From Puffinus mauretanicus (Eukaryota; Chordata; Aves; Procellariiformes; Procellariidae): 64,000 bases of DNA. Location: contig JAJKFH010003701.1 of assembly GCA_023333565.1 (NCBI GenBank), positions 310,001-374,000 on the forward strand. Direction: 5' to 3'. The notes beneath the pieces are model-generated. The model did no database searches. It saw nothing but the letters and a program-made list of their open reading frames with translations, and was not told the DNA's origin. Below, piece after piece: positions 36,746 to 51,199 of the stretch. Within the stretch, counting starts at the first letter, position 1, and the number at the start of each line of letters is the position of its first letter. The position numbers and the translations under genes were made by a program.

Positions 36746-39700
36746 TTTCACTAGTTCTTTGAAATTGTCATTCTCTGTTCCCTGTATCTGCTATCACTTC
36801 CCTTCCCACATAGCATTTTGGGATGTTTACAAATGCTTAAACATTGCCAGAGCAGAAGCATGGAAATGTTTTTAAATCATAACAACTGGCTTCCAGCTGA
36901 TTTGCAAGGAGGGGTGCCTTCCTACATGTTTATCCTTATTCATCCTGTAATTATGGCAAACTAACTATAGGAGCTTTAAAAAGCACCAGAAAGAACCCTT
37001 TGCATGTGTAGCAAATAATTTCCAGGCTTTAAAGGGAGTAGGTTAAATGATCTTGATTGGAATTTGAACTCTGATATGGTAGTTTACAATGAAAAACTCA
37101 GAAATATAGTGAATTTGGGTAGTTTTATGAGTTGAGTAATTGCCCTTATTTGAACTAGGCTTGGCTAGATACAGTTTTTAAAACATGTACTTTGTTTTTC
37201 TGCGTTTTCCCTTTTGTATCTGCATTTCAGTATAGATTCTGGTTTATTTCGAAATCAATGGTACACTCTGGGGAAACAGAAAAGCCATTGTGTTTTTAAA
37301 AATTTGCACCAAATTGAAATTATTCAGCAATGGTTCAGCAAGAAGTCACAGAAGGCCGGATCTGCTTTTAAAAATTTGATTTCAGGAATAGATGTGCTAG
37401 GATCCTGAAGGCAAATCTCAGTGGATTGACTGATCTCAGTCCATCGGATGCCACAGTCTGAGCTGCAGATGAGAAAAGACTGGTGGTAGTGATTGCCAGG
37501 AATATCTTCTCGATATTTTTTTTTTTCTGTGCTGGTAACAGTGAACAGAAAAGCTAATATAATTTAATAGTTTGAGTGTCCACAGGTATGTTTTCTCTGG
37601 AATTTCATGCCTGTCAGGACCATCAAGAAACTGTTCCAGCAATTTTTTATCACACCCTTTGCAGATGGTCATGCTCTGAGTATGGATATCTATAGGACAG
37701 ATTGCAGAAATACCATTTAAAAATATGTATTTACATTAGTGCCTGTAATGAGTTCACACATTCAAACAATGCCTCTCCCTGTTCGTTTTCATCAGGTCCT
37801 CAGAGCAGGTACTAAATAAGTCTTATGTTTTCCACCACCACTAGTTCGGTGAAAACTTGCCCTTGAAAGATGAGCAAACTAAGCACTAAATCAGTCAACC
37901 CCAACAGCCATGGCAGCCCGAAGCAGTACTGAAAAGGAATTTGTAACCTTTTATGCAGAAGCCCAACTCTAATTGAGAGTTAGATTTGCAGGTTCAGGGC
38001 TTGATTATAGCCTTGGCTGCTCTTATAAGAACCAGTTGCAGATACATCCTGACCAGTGTCCTCACACCTGTGCCTAGTGAGAAGGGTCCAACTTTCCCTG
38101 CTAATTCAGCTTTGCTCTGCTCATCTAAGTCTCAGCTGCCTCAGGACTTGGATATTGTACTTCCCTTGAGTGGGACCTGGGATCTCAAATGGCTGCCGGA
38201 GGGATAGCGTCCTGCTTGCAGGCGATTTACCAGGTGGGAAAAATGCAATGTCAGGTTTTCCAGTTTTTGTGTCAGTCCCCAGTCTGTTTCTGGATTTTGC
38301 TGTTTCTCATGCATCACAGTTAAATCATTCATTTCTTGGTGATACCAGCTCAGTTGCGATTCACTGAAGAGTGCAAGGCTTTTGATTATAAAGAGGTGTA
38401 AACTGCTGATAGGATCTTATCAGTGACTACTCCTCATCTTCCCCCGTTGTTTGAACATTAGATGGATATATTGGCATTGCAATTTATAAAGCTCATATTT
38501 TCCTTGGCAGATTTCTGAGTTTGGACAAGGGGGAGCTAGAAAATGAAGGTGAGCTCAGACAGTATCTTACAGCATGTCTGGGATTCTTACTAGGACAATC
38601 TGTGCAACTGTAAAACTTGTGATAGAAATCAGAATAAAAAAAACCATAGTATGTTTTTGCATTGAGTCTTGTAAAATCACTTTTTGGCCAATAATAACCT
38701 TACCATACTCTGGGGAAATCTGTGGATCTATTTTCCTTTAGCCACAAGTGATAGGCTAATATTTTGACTGCTACCTGACAAAACTCTTTTTCTTACAAGT
38801 GTTAAAACTTCAGACATGAAAGCATCCTTTTTGGTACTGCATAAGCAGAGTTTCATGAAATACGTGTATACTATTTCATTTCTCTGTAACAAAAGCATTT
38901 CCCAAATAACAGTGATGTGCGAAGAAGCAATGCCCTGATTTCTGCAGTGTTGTTTTGAGTAATGATATCCAGTAATTCCTTGGTGGCTGAGGCTCTGCTT
39001 CAGTCCTTGGTAAGGGAGTTTTATGCTCCAAGTTTGAGAATGACAACAAGACTTCTAGTCTCCCAGGAAAAAGAGCTCAAAGCAGTCACTCCTTTGTGTA
39101 TTGGTGTAGCTTGGAGGAAGCTTTAGGCATGTCAGTAAAGCAAGGAGAATTGAATTATGCTGCCTTGAAGATGAGGGACCTGAATCACAAGAAGCGAGTA
39201 GTGGTAGAAGGAAGGAGCAGATGAACTGGGAGGGTCCTGAAACAGGCCTTGATGCAGCAGGGGAGGAGGCAGGAATAAGGAGGGTCAGTGCACCGCCACG
39301 GTTTCCCTGCAAGTGGTCTCCCTGCACACCCCAACATGATGATTGGCAGCATCCAGCAATTATTCTTCAGCATAGGTTATGAATGGCCACTCCTTTGCAT
39401 TAAGTCTAAAGGGGACCCAAAATACATGAGCATTATGGTCCTGGTCCCAAAGACCCTAAAATGTAAACAGACTGTACTAATATTGCTCAGCCATGAAGCA
39501 CAGCTGCATATAAGAATTCTAATTTTCCATGACACAACTCAAATTGTTGGAAACAAATTCATGCTTTGTCACTTTAGTATTTTAATTCTACAAGTGACAT
39601 GAAAACAGTACTCACTCATTATAACATAACTTGCACTGTAAATATTTTTTTATATAAAATGTGACAAAAAATATGGTGCTGAAATTACACTGTAAATTTT

Positions 39701-42700
39701 GAACATTATTGTGATCTTTGTTTTCGTCCAAAGGTATTTGGATTCTTGTTTTGGCTTATTGCTACTTTACAGAGGAAAATCAAACTAAAAATCACATACA
39801 TTTCTTCCAGTCCCAAATTTTATAAGTATTTTGGCCAAGGGAAAGAGAGTTCAGAGTCAAAGAAAAAAAAAGTTCATTTACTCCTTACTTTTTGTACATG
39901 CATATGTATAGGAATTTTTACTTAAACAGCTGAAAGGCTGTACTGTACTTCATGTGCCCTTCCTCTTTCTCAAGCTTTTAGACTTGCAACAATCTGTGAG
40001 AGGCAGCGTGATGTCATTATAATCACAGAACAATTTTCTTCCTACTGGAAAGAAACACATTGTTCCCCCTCAATGAAGGAAAATTGAAGCTTTCAATGTT
40101 GCAAATAAAACAAAATACATTTAAGTTGCTATTTATCCTTAATTACTGTAGATCTCTGAGAAGCAAGCAAGAGATGTTGCATTTCAAAAGCAAATATCTT
40201 TCCTTAGTCTTTGTTCTGTTAAAAACTGTAGTTTTGGTTTTGCTCCTTCCCACCATCTGCACTGGGGTTGTGTGTGTTTGTGTGCATGTGTGTGGATTTT
40301 TTTGTGATCCAGGCAGCACCAAGATAGCACCTGGGGCTGTTTCAGATAACAGGATTGACTGTTCCCTGAATGTTTGTGGGTCAGGTATTTGTCATACCTG
40401 AAGTACCTAAGTAACTACCTGGGGTGACACACAGTGTCTCATCAGCATTCGGAGCCAGTGCTGAAGTGGAAGAGGGAAGGGGCATGGGGGGAAAATCACT
40501 CAGAAGTAAGACAAGATAAAAAGAGCATGCTGAGAAGACAAGACAGTTGTTTCCTAATTGAGCTCGGGAGGGAAATTCAATGGCCTGTGGCACGCTCCCT
40601 CTGATCCATCCTTCCTTCACACGGAGGAATGAAGCTATACCTGGTAAGTTGTCAGTCCTGTGATAATACGTAAGAACAGTCACAGATGTTTTACATTGCA
40701 GGTGGTTAAAAAATACTATCATCCTCCTTTGCAACATTTGCTATGCAAGCACAAGTGCTCGATAAGAGTTTTACACATATGCTATGAACTTTCTGTCTGA
40801 GAAGGTTAGTTCCTTCCTCAAAGCAGGACAGTTTTTGCATGCTGTGTACAGCGTATGAGGTGTGAGGGATTGCATCTCTCCTTCTCATGGGGTAGGTGAA
40901 TGTTCTGAGGAAAATTGAGAGCTTAGCTGTTGAAATGGTTTCCTAACAGCTGTCTGAACTGGAGGTCCAAGTCGGGGTGAACCAGCTGAGACTGAAACAC
41001 AGTCCATGGTCTCTCATGTAGTCCTTGCTAGAGCAAGTACTTCTTCATCCAGCGCGGGCATGTGCGATGTGGTCGCCATTCCTCGGCAAAGCACAGCTTT
41101 AGCGCCTCCATTTTATGATATTGTAGCTGTACTGTATTGTATTCTTAGGATATGCTCTCCTTGGGCATAAATTTATTGTTGGCCACTGAGAGGCTTTCCG
41201 CTGCTGTGAAAATCAGTGTCCTGCCTCCAGCATGAGGCAAGCTGCCTTGGCTACAAACTGCACCTCTGAGGAAAGGTTAGATTTTTTTTCTAGATGATGC
41301 TCAAGAAGTTCTCCATTTTTTTTAGGTGGATGAATGATCTAGAACCTACTGATTTGACTTGCTTTACTTTAAAAAGAGATTGGAGAGCTGTGTGTAACTT
41401 CCTCATTACTAAATTAATGTAACTATTCATTGCCTGTGAACCTGATTACTTGCTCTCTGGCTCTAAAGAGAGATCTTCAAACTGGCAATACATGTTTCTT
41501 TGTGGCTGAAATTAATTTCAGCTCCACAAATACAGAACCTAGTGTTACTTGAACATAGCATCTGCTTCCTTACTCCTTTGTAATGGCTCTGTTATGGCTT
41601 TTCTAGGCTGTAGGGAGTGCATGGGCACCTAATGCTGTATGGAGCAGATGAAGATTAAGAACTTGCTGCATAAGAAGGGAGGGCTTTAGACCTGAAAGAC
41701 AGTGTGCATGAAAATAGACTGGCTAAAAAGTTATTTCAAAGGACAAAATAAGGCTTATTGTCTGCAGAAATTAAAACCTTCTTACAGTAAAGACCCAGCA
41801 GTGCTGAGCTTACCCTGAAATGCAAAACCTGCAGGAAACACTGAACAGTAGGCAGTTAGGACCTCAGTGGAAATAGCTTTCAGTCTCTATTCTGAGAGTG
41901 GCCATATTAGTTAAATCTATAATATGCTTTGTAAAAACCAAAAAGAAGCATGCTGTACCTTAGCCAGGACAACAGAGTGACTAGTTTTACATGAAGTGTC
42001 AAATTAGCTTTAGTGTGTCTGAATTTTACCTCTGGGGAAAATGTGCTGCAATTGCAAGCTAGTAGGGCACAGGTCATCTTGTGTGTATTCATAACGACAC
42101 AGGGCTGCTGCTCTGACGATGTAATGCAATATGCTCATATTTTTGTACTTGCTGTGAGATACTAAGTTTACCAAATGTACCTGTCTTCAAAGAAAATAAA
42201 TACTTTAGCTTGTCAAAAATGCTAAGTTTGTATAGATGCTGGGGTGCAAAATTTATGATAGCAGAATTCAGATTTAAGATAAAGAACTAGAAGTATTGAA
42301 TACAAAAGCATGTAATCTCTTGGACCACATAAATAAAAGACATATGTGATACTATTTTGTTTAAATGCAGAAAGCAAAATATGCCTTGATTACTGCATAG
42401 CATTGATTTATTTTGACTGCATTGTATTCAAATTCTGCAAAATTCCCATGGAATTTAAGGGTCATTTGTTCGTGCCTTGTTTGTAGGAAGTTTTGTGTAG
42501 TTAAACAAATGGTTTGCAAAATAATCTATCATGAGATTTGCTTCAGTTTGTCACAATGTCTCTAATATTTCTGTGTTACTGAAAATAATATAATGTCTAC
42601 AAGACAACTGCACAGAATTAGCTGTTTAAATCAGGTTCATGTTTTAATCCCTTAGAACAGGTAAGAAGGCAAGACAGATCAGTCAAGCCACAGAAACATA

Positions 42701-44772
42701 ACACGAATAAATTTCCAATTTAAAAAGACATGAAGTACTTTGAATTGTATTTTAAAGGGTCTTTGGAAAATAACTGTTTTGTAATTACAAGCTCAAAACT
42801 GCTCAAAATAGTTAAATGAGATTTTATTTCTTTTCTTCCCCGCCCCCCTCCCACTTTTTCCCTTGGACTTATAGCTACAGCCCTTTTCTTGAAACATAGC
42901 TAAAACATAGGGGTTCCACAATCATCCCCACCTTACAAAAGCTATCTGTTTTTAACTGCTTCCAGCACGGTGCACCTGCAATTGCAGCATCGCTCTTCGA
43001 TTTTGGGTTTTTGTTGCTTTAGGTTTTGGTGGGAAGTGAGAAGAAGAGGGAATAAACATGCTTTGTTTTATTATTGTCTCAAATCAAGCCTGCAGACCAG
43101 GCTTCATTAGGAAGCAAGGAGGTTGAAAAGAGCTGGCTGCAGCAAGTTACTTGTTGCCTAGTGACACCATCAGACCTATAAACTCAGGCTTAACTCCAGT
43201 TCTCTTAACCCTCTAGTGTCCAGAAGCTGCATTTTATTACTGGGCAATTCCTGTTTTGACCAGTAAAGAATCTGCTTTTTTAATAAAAACAGTACTGTAC
43301 CACTAGATGCCAGTAAAAATCAGAGAGAGAGGGATGGACAGCTTGCAAGTGAAATTAAAAAATAGAGTAGTTCTTTAATGTAAGACCGAGATAATTGTTT
43401 ATGTCCTCGTCCAGCACAACTGAACCTGGAAATGCCGTAGAAATGTAACATGTAAATACAAGTGTGAAGCTGGTTTTGCAAACAACATCCCGTCAATGAA
43501 AGATGAAGGGAGCATCCTCTCCTAGGCTCCGGCTTGACTCCTGATAACTGATAGTACATGTTTCTCTCCTAGTCATTTAAGTGATACATTGTTTTCCGTA
43601 GTTTTGTGGCTTGGTCATAATGTGCCCATTGTTGATGAGGCAAAAGGCAAAATTCCTTTTTCTTTTGTAGAAGCTAGAAAACTTACTCAAACCCCCACCT
43701 AATTAACGCATGAGATGTCCATTTGCTGACAATTGCCAGGGGAAGGTTACAAGGCAGAGGTGTTGTATCTATGCTTCATAAAGACATCAGTATTTTTATA
43801 GGATGTGCTTTCATATCAGAATGACTTAAATAACTTCAGGTTTTGGTATTTTTTCCTGTTGATTTAGTTTCAGGTTTTCTACTAAACTGTATTTGGAGAG
43901 ATTGTAGAACATTTAGAAACACAGCAAAAAGTTCATAGCTCAACTGTTGTCTTTCCCCAAACAAGTATCTTTGAAAGTGATTTTTAGCACTACTGTTGCA
44001 GCAGTTAGATTTGGAAATTCTTTAAATCTGAAATACAAAATCACACTGTTAGTGTAAGTGAAGTCTTTCAATCAGTATTGGCAAAAGCAATCAGACTTGG
44101 AAAAATCTCTCTTGTTTTGGAAGAATACACAGTAGATGCATATAACAAAATGCAAAATTAGGGGTCAAAGGTAGAGAAATGTACTGATCGGGATTCCCTT
44201 TTACCAATCTGTTTCTGTTTCCTATAGAATATCTGAGTTATTCTATTACTCTTTGCTTTAAGGTAGTTGGCAATGAGGAACTCAGAGGCCACATGTCCTC
44301 AGTACCTACAGTGATGTTAATCTCTGCCCTCCACCACCTTGCTTGAGCCTCGTCCTGCAGGCTCCTTTGCCCTGAAGTGCTTTTTCCCTCTCCCGAGGAC
44401 TTTGCTCCCCACGTGGCTCTCCACTAATTACCATTCTCCACCATTTCTTGCTCAGCACTTAAACAGAAAAAAGGTTTCTGAGCTTGCTAACAGGATGGAT
44501 GTGCATGAAATGAAACACCTTTCCAAGGCCTTCTGTGGGCCAGAGGAGCTTTCAGGTGTTCAGATATAATATATATAATCTGCATTTGGGTAGAAATAAT
44601 TTGCAACTGGGTAGAAAGGATGGGGTTGCTGTTTTATTTCTTGTTTTGCTTTGTTCTCCTGAAAACTTCTTTCCCCCGTAGGTTTACTTGGGAAGAGGGG
44701 GGTTGCACTGGCTTTCCAAAGTACAGAGAGGTGAATTTCTGGTCCCTACCTTACTGCTGGAAATTGCACAGC
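36746..44772. other. Non-coding stretch, nothing firm
   Basis: No repeats of known family. Short frames at 37,214-37,408, 37,986-38,207 and 39,288-39,602 lack domains. A GT-rich alternating tract lies at about 40,267-40,295. A small CpG-denser patch at 41,050-41,120 contains GTCGCCATTCC and GCGCCTCCATTTT, both reminiscent of YY1-type GCCATnTT sites. Confidence 0.45.
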
Positions 44773-45313
44773 TGCCGTGGTTTAACCCCATCCAGCAACT
44801 AAACACCATCCAGCTGCTCACTCACTCTCCCCCCTGGTGGGATGGGGGAGCGAATCGGAAGAGTAAAAGTCAGAAAATTCGTGGGTTGAAATAAAGAGAG
44901 TTTAATAGGGAAAGCAAAAGCCGCGCACGCAAGCAAAGCAAGACAAGGAACTCATTCACTACTTCCCATCGGCAGGCAGGGGTTCAGCCATCTCCGAGAA
45001 AGCAGGGCTCCATCACACGTAGCGGTTACTTGGGAAGACAAACGCCATCACTCCGAACGTCCCCCCCTTTCTTCTTCTTCCCTCAGCTCTACATGCATGA
45101 TATCGTATAGTATGGAATACCGCGTTGGCCAGTTTGGGCCAGCTGTCCTGGCAGAGCATGGGAAGCTGAAAAGTCCTTGACTATACAAACACTACTTAGC
45201 AACAACTAAAACAGCAGTGTGTTATCAACATTATTCTCATAGTAAATCCAAAACACAGCACTATACCAGCTACTAGGAAGAAAATTAACTCTATCCCAGC
45301 TGAAACCAGGACA
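44773..45313 (-). mobile_element. Second solo LTR of a related avian ERV, minus strand
   Basis: The 541-bp element reads TGCCGTGGTTTAACCCC at its left end and CTGAAACCAGGACA at its right end, i.e. TG...CA in both senses. It is flanked by perfect 5-bp repeats ACAGC (44,768-44,772 and 45,314-45,318). In the sense direction (minus strand) its first ~200 bases and last ~130 bases match the solo LTR at 23,775-24,362, including the ATTAAA signal region and the U5 end, but the middle is different and GC/CpG-rich, and lacks the ATT tract. No internal viral sequence remains. The intact target duplication shows a clean insertion followed by LTR-LTR recombination. Confidence 0.9.
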
Positions 45314-45318
45314 ACAGC

Positions 45319-48300
45319 TGAATTACACTGGTACTGTGCCAGAGTTAAAAAGCCTCTGCTTCACATGCCGGCTCAGATCTGGAAGATACACAGTGGCATT
45401 GATTTGGTGATATAGCTGATATAACAAGCACAGGTTGGACGTAGTTAACTTTGGAAAACTTAAGCTGAGAGCAATAGGGAAGACAAATTTTTGAACCCAC
45501 CCCAAACCTGACTGGGGGTGTGAAAATCCAAAGTTTTGGCCTAGGTTCGCTGCAAAATGAAATATTTCTCAGACTATGTTTTTATAGAATTACCTGACCC
45601 AAGGGCTCTGAGCCTTCTGTAACCCACTGTATTTCAAACAGATGCAGGTCAGATAGTAACTAATGGAAATTAAACATGAAAGAAGAGATAAACTGAAACT
45701 TCTGCTTCATGAATTTTATTTTCTGCTTTTGTAGCCTGTTCTTTTTTGGTAGCGGCTGGTTAGCAATTAAAATGTGATTAGCATATAATGGTAACTGTTA
45801 ATGTGGAAGTACTGAAATTCTCTGTCCTGGTAATTGCTTTCTCATTAGCAGCAAGAATTATTGTGTGTTTTAACTGCTAGCCAAAGCTTAGAAGCCATGG
45901 AACGCTGAAGTTTCCTTTGAATTCATGGAAATTGGTGATTTCTGTGTCACAGGATTTGGACCTACAGAAGGAGTAAAAATGCTTTTCAGTGACGAACAGG
46001 CAGCCATTAGAGAGGAGAAGTGAAGACAGTTTGTAGGCTTCTGATGGGACAAGGCCATTCAACTCCATAAGGGATAATGTTCCAGTAAAATAGATTATTT
46101 TTTTTGTAGCTCCAGAAATCCCGTGACTTGCAGACATCGGATAGCCTAGGTTGCTAGACATCCAGAAAGTCAGTAGAGTACCATCCAAAGCACAGAGAAT
46201 AGTGGGTAGAAGTTGTATTTCCAAAAGACAGATGGAAGCATTAGTATTGTTATGTGAAGCAATGTACAATTTCATTTGGAGTATTTTCTTCACAGCTGGT
46301 CATCAACAGAGGTAAATTCACACTGGAATATGTGTAGAGAAGGCCTACTGACAGGACTTAGGGATGAAGAAAATTTCTTAGGAAACAGTGCTAAAAGAAT
46401 GTGGTTGGTTTAATTAATTAGAATAAATATGCCAGGGAAGGGGGAAATACCATTGCCTTTTCTAAAGAGAGTAATGTGAAAACGTCAGAGCGAGTGAAAA
46501 GCTGTTTAAGGTAAAGGAAAGCATCAATATAAATTGATCCCAAACACATTTAGCCTCAAAACTAGAGGAAAGCTTCCAGGCATCAGCAGAAGCAAAGTTC
46601 TGAAACAGCCTTTCAAGAGAAAGCAGTGTGGATGTGAAAGACATCTGTATGGTGCTTCCTCGGTCTATAAAAAAAGATTATATGTTGAGTTTGCGTACTA
46701 AAGCAGAAGCCAGTGATGAGTTACACAAGAAAGTCCCTTCAACTTCCACTTTCTTCTGAATAATCTTTAAGGAACTGTTGTGTGAACTGAATGGAAGTGT
46801 ACTATAAGGTGATCAAAGGTATTTCAGATTAAATAACACATTTTCTTTATTTTAACTGCGAGAGAGAACATGGTAAAGATTCAAGAGAGAAATTACTAGT
46901 TAAAATAGTGGAAAGAGTTGGAAACTCGATACACGCAGATTACATCATCATTTAATAAGTAAAATCTACAGCTATTGCAAATTTAAGATATCACTTAAAT
47001 GTTTCCATCCTGAGATGGCTTTCTAAAGGATTTACTGACATGGATTATAGCTTTATATGTTAAAAAACCCAAGTTATTAGTCAGGTAATTTCAATATTTA
47101 ACTATGATTTTCCAATTAGGTATTTTGCTCTGTCATGATTATTTTCCCCCTTTCCTTGGCTACATGAAACATTTATTTGAAATAGGAAATAATTTTTATG
47201 TCCTAGAAAAACTGAAATTTAAAGTTTCTTCTCTCATCCTATAACAAGATATCCATAGGACATATATATGAATCTAAACTGGGTTGGTTTGTGTGTGTGT
47301 CATCCCAAGTTTTCCCCCCACAATATTTAAAAAGATTACTACAGTTATCTTAGTTTTTAAAATGAAATAGTATTTTGAAGCACAAATTTTTGTTTAAAAA
47401 TGGGCCATTTGGACATGTTCAGAACACCATTTTTAAGGAGGAAAAAAAAGTAAAGATTAATCCATATCAAGCTTTCAAAGTTCATTTTACAAATTAGTTT
47501 ATTCCAGTGAAATACCATTTTCATTGCACAGTTGCTAACTGGCTCTATCTGTATCAGTGAACAACTCACGTTCCTCAAATAGTTCTGCCTTTTTTATTAT
47601 CTGGACCATCTGCTGTGCTGTGAGCAGCTACTATTTTGAGCCTTTTCCCTTTAAGTACAAGTTTGAAATTAAATTAAGCCTTTGTAAAAGCTGAAATTAT
47701 TGCCAAAGCATGTTCATAAGTGTTGATGTGCTTTTGTGGGTTTTTTTTAAAGCCTTTTCAGAAATTTCAGGCAGTAATGATAGCATATCCCTTCTAATGA
47801 TAGCAGCATGAAGGACGTCCTGAACTGTCTCTGAGGATACATTTTAATAAGTTGGTTACAAATCATTGTTAACAAAAAAGTTAGCTGAAAATAATAAAAC
47901 AAATCTTGAAAAAGTGGTGTGGTGGAAACCTATCAAGGAGTTCAGTTATTCATAGCATCATTACCATAATAAATAAAAAGCACAGAAATTAAAGTTGAGG
48001 CAGCAATTGTCAAGCATATCTGATGGCACCCAGGCATTTGCAGGCCTGCATGCCTTCCCACACAACTAGTAAATCGTCTTTCATGAAAATCTTTGATGCA
48101 TGTAGTGAATGACACGTGAAGAACGCATGGAGCCCAGTGCCAGCTCTCTGCACGATCTGCCACTAGTAATACTGCTAATATCACAGCTTGTAAGGGGGAG
48201 TCTACATTGCCCAGTTTAGTGATGCATGGGGATGGGTGAGCTTGTCCAGATACTGGAAGTGTTATAGCCTTCTGAGCTTGGCACTTGGCTGGGTCTAATT

Positions 48301-51199
48301 TACCATCCCTCTTTTGCTCAGTACTCTTTCCAACATCTGCGTGAGTTCAAGTACAGAATACTGAGCGGTGCAGACACACTCGTAGTAAGCAGAAAATCTT
48401 TTTCTCCAGATGTAGAGACCAGGTGAAGATATGTTTTATAGGTGCAGTAACAGATTGACCACAATGGGTCCATTTAGGCAGAAGTGAGAATAAGATAAAA
48501 GGAATGACAGAATTCGAGCCTCTAATATGAGTCAGTTAAGTTTCAGGTTTGACATGTATTTTAGGTCAAAACTGTAAGCCAGTAACTAGATTCAGCTGTG
48601 ATAAAGTAGCATCATTGTCTAATTCCCCCTAGTGTAACTAGACAAATTTTCTTATTTCAAACCCATTCGACTGGACTGGGGTTGTTCCAATAACACTAGT
48701 GACTCCGGTTGAGAACTGGGATTTAAGGTCCCTCGTACCCTCATTTTAGCATACATCTTAATGTAGCATAAAACATGAACTTTACTTTTCAGATTTTGTT
48801 CCCTAATTCAGGTGTAGGACTTAAAAGTCTTGATTTTTGCTGCTGCTCGTTGTGTAGTCTCTTTGTGGAGTGTTTCAAATAGAGGAAAACAGCCTCTGCT
48901 CTTTCCCCTTCCTTTGCACTTTCCAGTTGCACCTAGAGGCAAAGGGGGAAAACCTGCACACGTGTTCCAAGAAATGACTGGTAGATCTGATAGTGTATGT
49001 GAAATAGCTTGGAGGTTTTGGTATAACTGTTGTAACGGGTTTTGTCGCAGAGGGTGTATCTGGATATGAATTTTAAAGTCAAATTAGTATTTGCTTTTCC
49101 TTTTTAGTTAATATTCCATGTTAAAGATGGTGTGGAAACTGAGGATAATGTACTAGTTTGCCTGCTTACCCTTGGAAATGTGTACTAGTGTAGCTATGCA
49201 GCACTTGTAACCACGCTCATTGTAAATCACGCTTACGGTTAATGTCCAACCCAGGGGTAAAATGATGTCAGCTGAATTGTTTTAATGAAAAGTGCTTTTT
49301 TTTTTCTGCAAGGGTTTTATTTTACTACAGGTTCCCTTCAGATTTCTTCAGTACATATATATGTGTTGATTGTCTTCTATTGATGCATGAATCTAAAACT
49401 CAGAGAAATACTGCCTGTAAATAGAGTATATCCAGCAGTTCTTCCCTTACTTGAAAGCTCGAAGATTAAAACCGTGAATTACCTAAACAATATCAACTAA
49501 CGCTTCTTTTAGCTGTCTATGAGCACTGAAACATAGTGTTAATTTACCCCTCACTACTTGAAAACTTAATGCATTGTGTCTTGGTTTATTTGCCCCATTT
49601 GTGAAATTGTCATTGAATGTTTTGCAAATAAAATGCTCTGCCATTGTGATTTCAATAACTCAGTGATGCTCAAAAACATAACGTAATTTTATCTATTTTC
49701 TCGATATATAAGCCAAAAAAAAAAAAAATCCCAAGTGGGTAAAATATACTAACTAATGTGCTACTCAGTAAGACTATTTTTAATATACATATAAGTATGT
49801 GAAACTATTTCAGCATTTGTCAGTAACACAGGGGAGATTAGTGCATTAAATTCACTATGTGCCAGGGTGTGGTTTTTTTGCTAGTATCTCAGCTCTGATA
49901 GTGCTGTTGTCTTGCTACTCACATCTAATACTGTGGTTGGTAGTGTTGTTCCACCTACGCCTGTACGTATCAATATGCACTTGTTTCTTCCAAAAGCCTG
50001 CATCTCTTAGCACTTCATCTGCTTCAAAACTTAAGGAGGCGTGGTGGATGTCAGGACTTGAACAGGTAGCTGTTGAAGAAAAGCAACACTTCTGCTGTAA
50101 GTAGAACCGTTGGGTTTATAGATGACTTAAATACTTGTGTTTCTAGACCTACACTCCATCTGAATGATGAAACCTCTGAGAAAGCAGTGCCTGCTAAGAG
50201 CACAGCCACCGCCTCACCCCATTTTGGCTGATGCTGTGGGGCCCTAACTGGAGGGATTAACTAGTCATCCGATAGCTTTGCGTTTTGTGATAGTCACTAA
50301 TTTTTCAATTTTGCATCAGTTCCAGCTACTACAATTTCTTCAAATGCTCCAATATTCAATTTTAAAGGTACTCTGGCAGAAGAAGTACTTCTTCCAGATG
50401 ATAACTTGAAAATCATGACAGAATTCATTGATGTTTTTAATGATATATATAGTGTAAAATACTAGTAATTATTACTGTGTTCTGCAAGTTATGTTTTGTC
50501 CCATCTAAATGCATCATACTTTAGCAAGCAGTTTAGGTCTTCAAAAACAAGTTACGAGGTATTTTCTGTGCATAATTTTGACTGTGAGACAAATGGGATA
50601 GATATGGATTTGGGGGCTGTACAGCAGAAAGAGGGAGCTCTTCATATTCCCCATTTCTCATGTGACCTGTTAGTCTCCAGGTTTCCCTTCTGTTTGGCTG
50701 TTGTTTTTGAGAGATAATAAACAGATGATATCTAAGTAAATAGCAATGAGTGGCCCTTGACAGCTTTATTATGGCTATTATGTTATGGTACATTAAGTTT
50801 TTAATGAAATAAAATATGGCAGATTGCCAAATTATGTGATGATAATTTCAGGAAGCTGTAAACAGGTTACTCAGTAGTTCGTAATTGCTGCAGGTAATTT
50901 AACATTCAGGAAACTTCCACCCACTGATAGTAATTAAGATCGCATTTTGGCTATGTGCGTTGATTATGAGTATCTGATCAAGAGAATCTCTCTTTTTCTT
51001 TCATGCAATATTTCACACTTAGTATTTTACTCTGCTAGGGGCAAATCTTGCCTTCTTATTTCACATCATGGAATGTGTCAGTGGAAAATGTTGTAACAAT
51101 ATGCAATCTACCTGTGAATAACCTCACTGCATGTGACTGGAGTTTTACTGTCGGAGAGAGCTGTGCTTCTGCTTAAAATGAAAATTTCCTTTATGGGGC
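45319..51199. other. Non-coding stretch, nothing firm
   Basis: No known repeat. The longest frame, minus strand 45,877-46,293 (138 codons), is hydrophobic-rich, without a domain or splice context, and is probably chance. An A-run sits at about 49,715-49,728. Confidence 0.5.

Noticed and set aside
45877..46293. 138-codon frame on the minus strand with hydrophobic segments
   Set aside because: No recognisable family or membrane topology and no supporting signals; likely chance.
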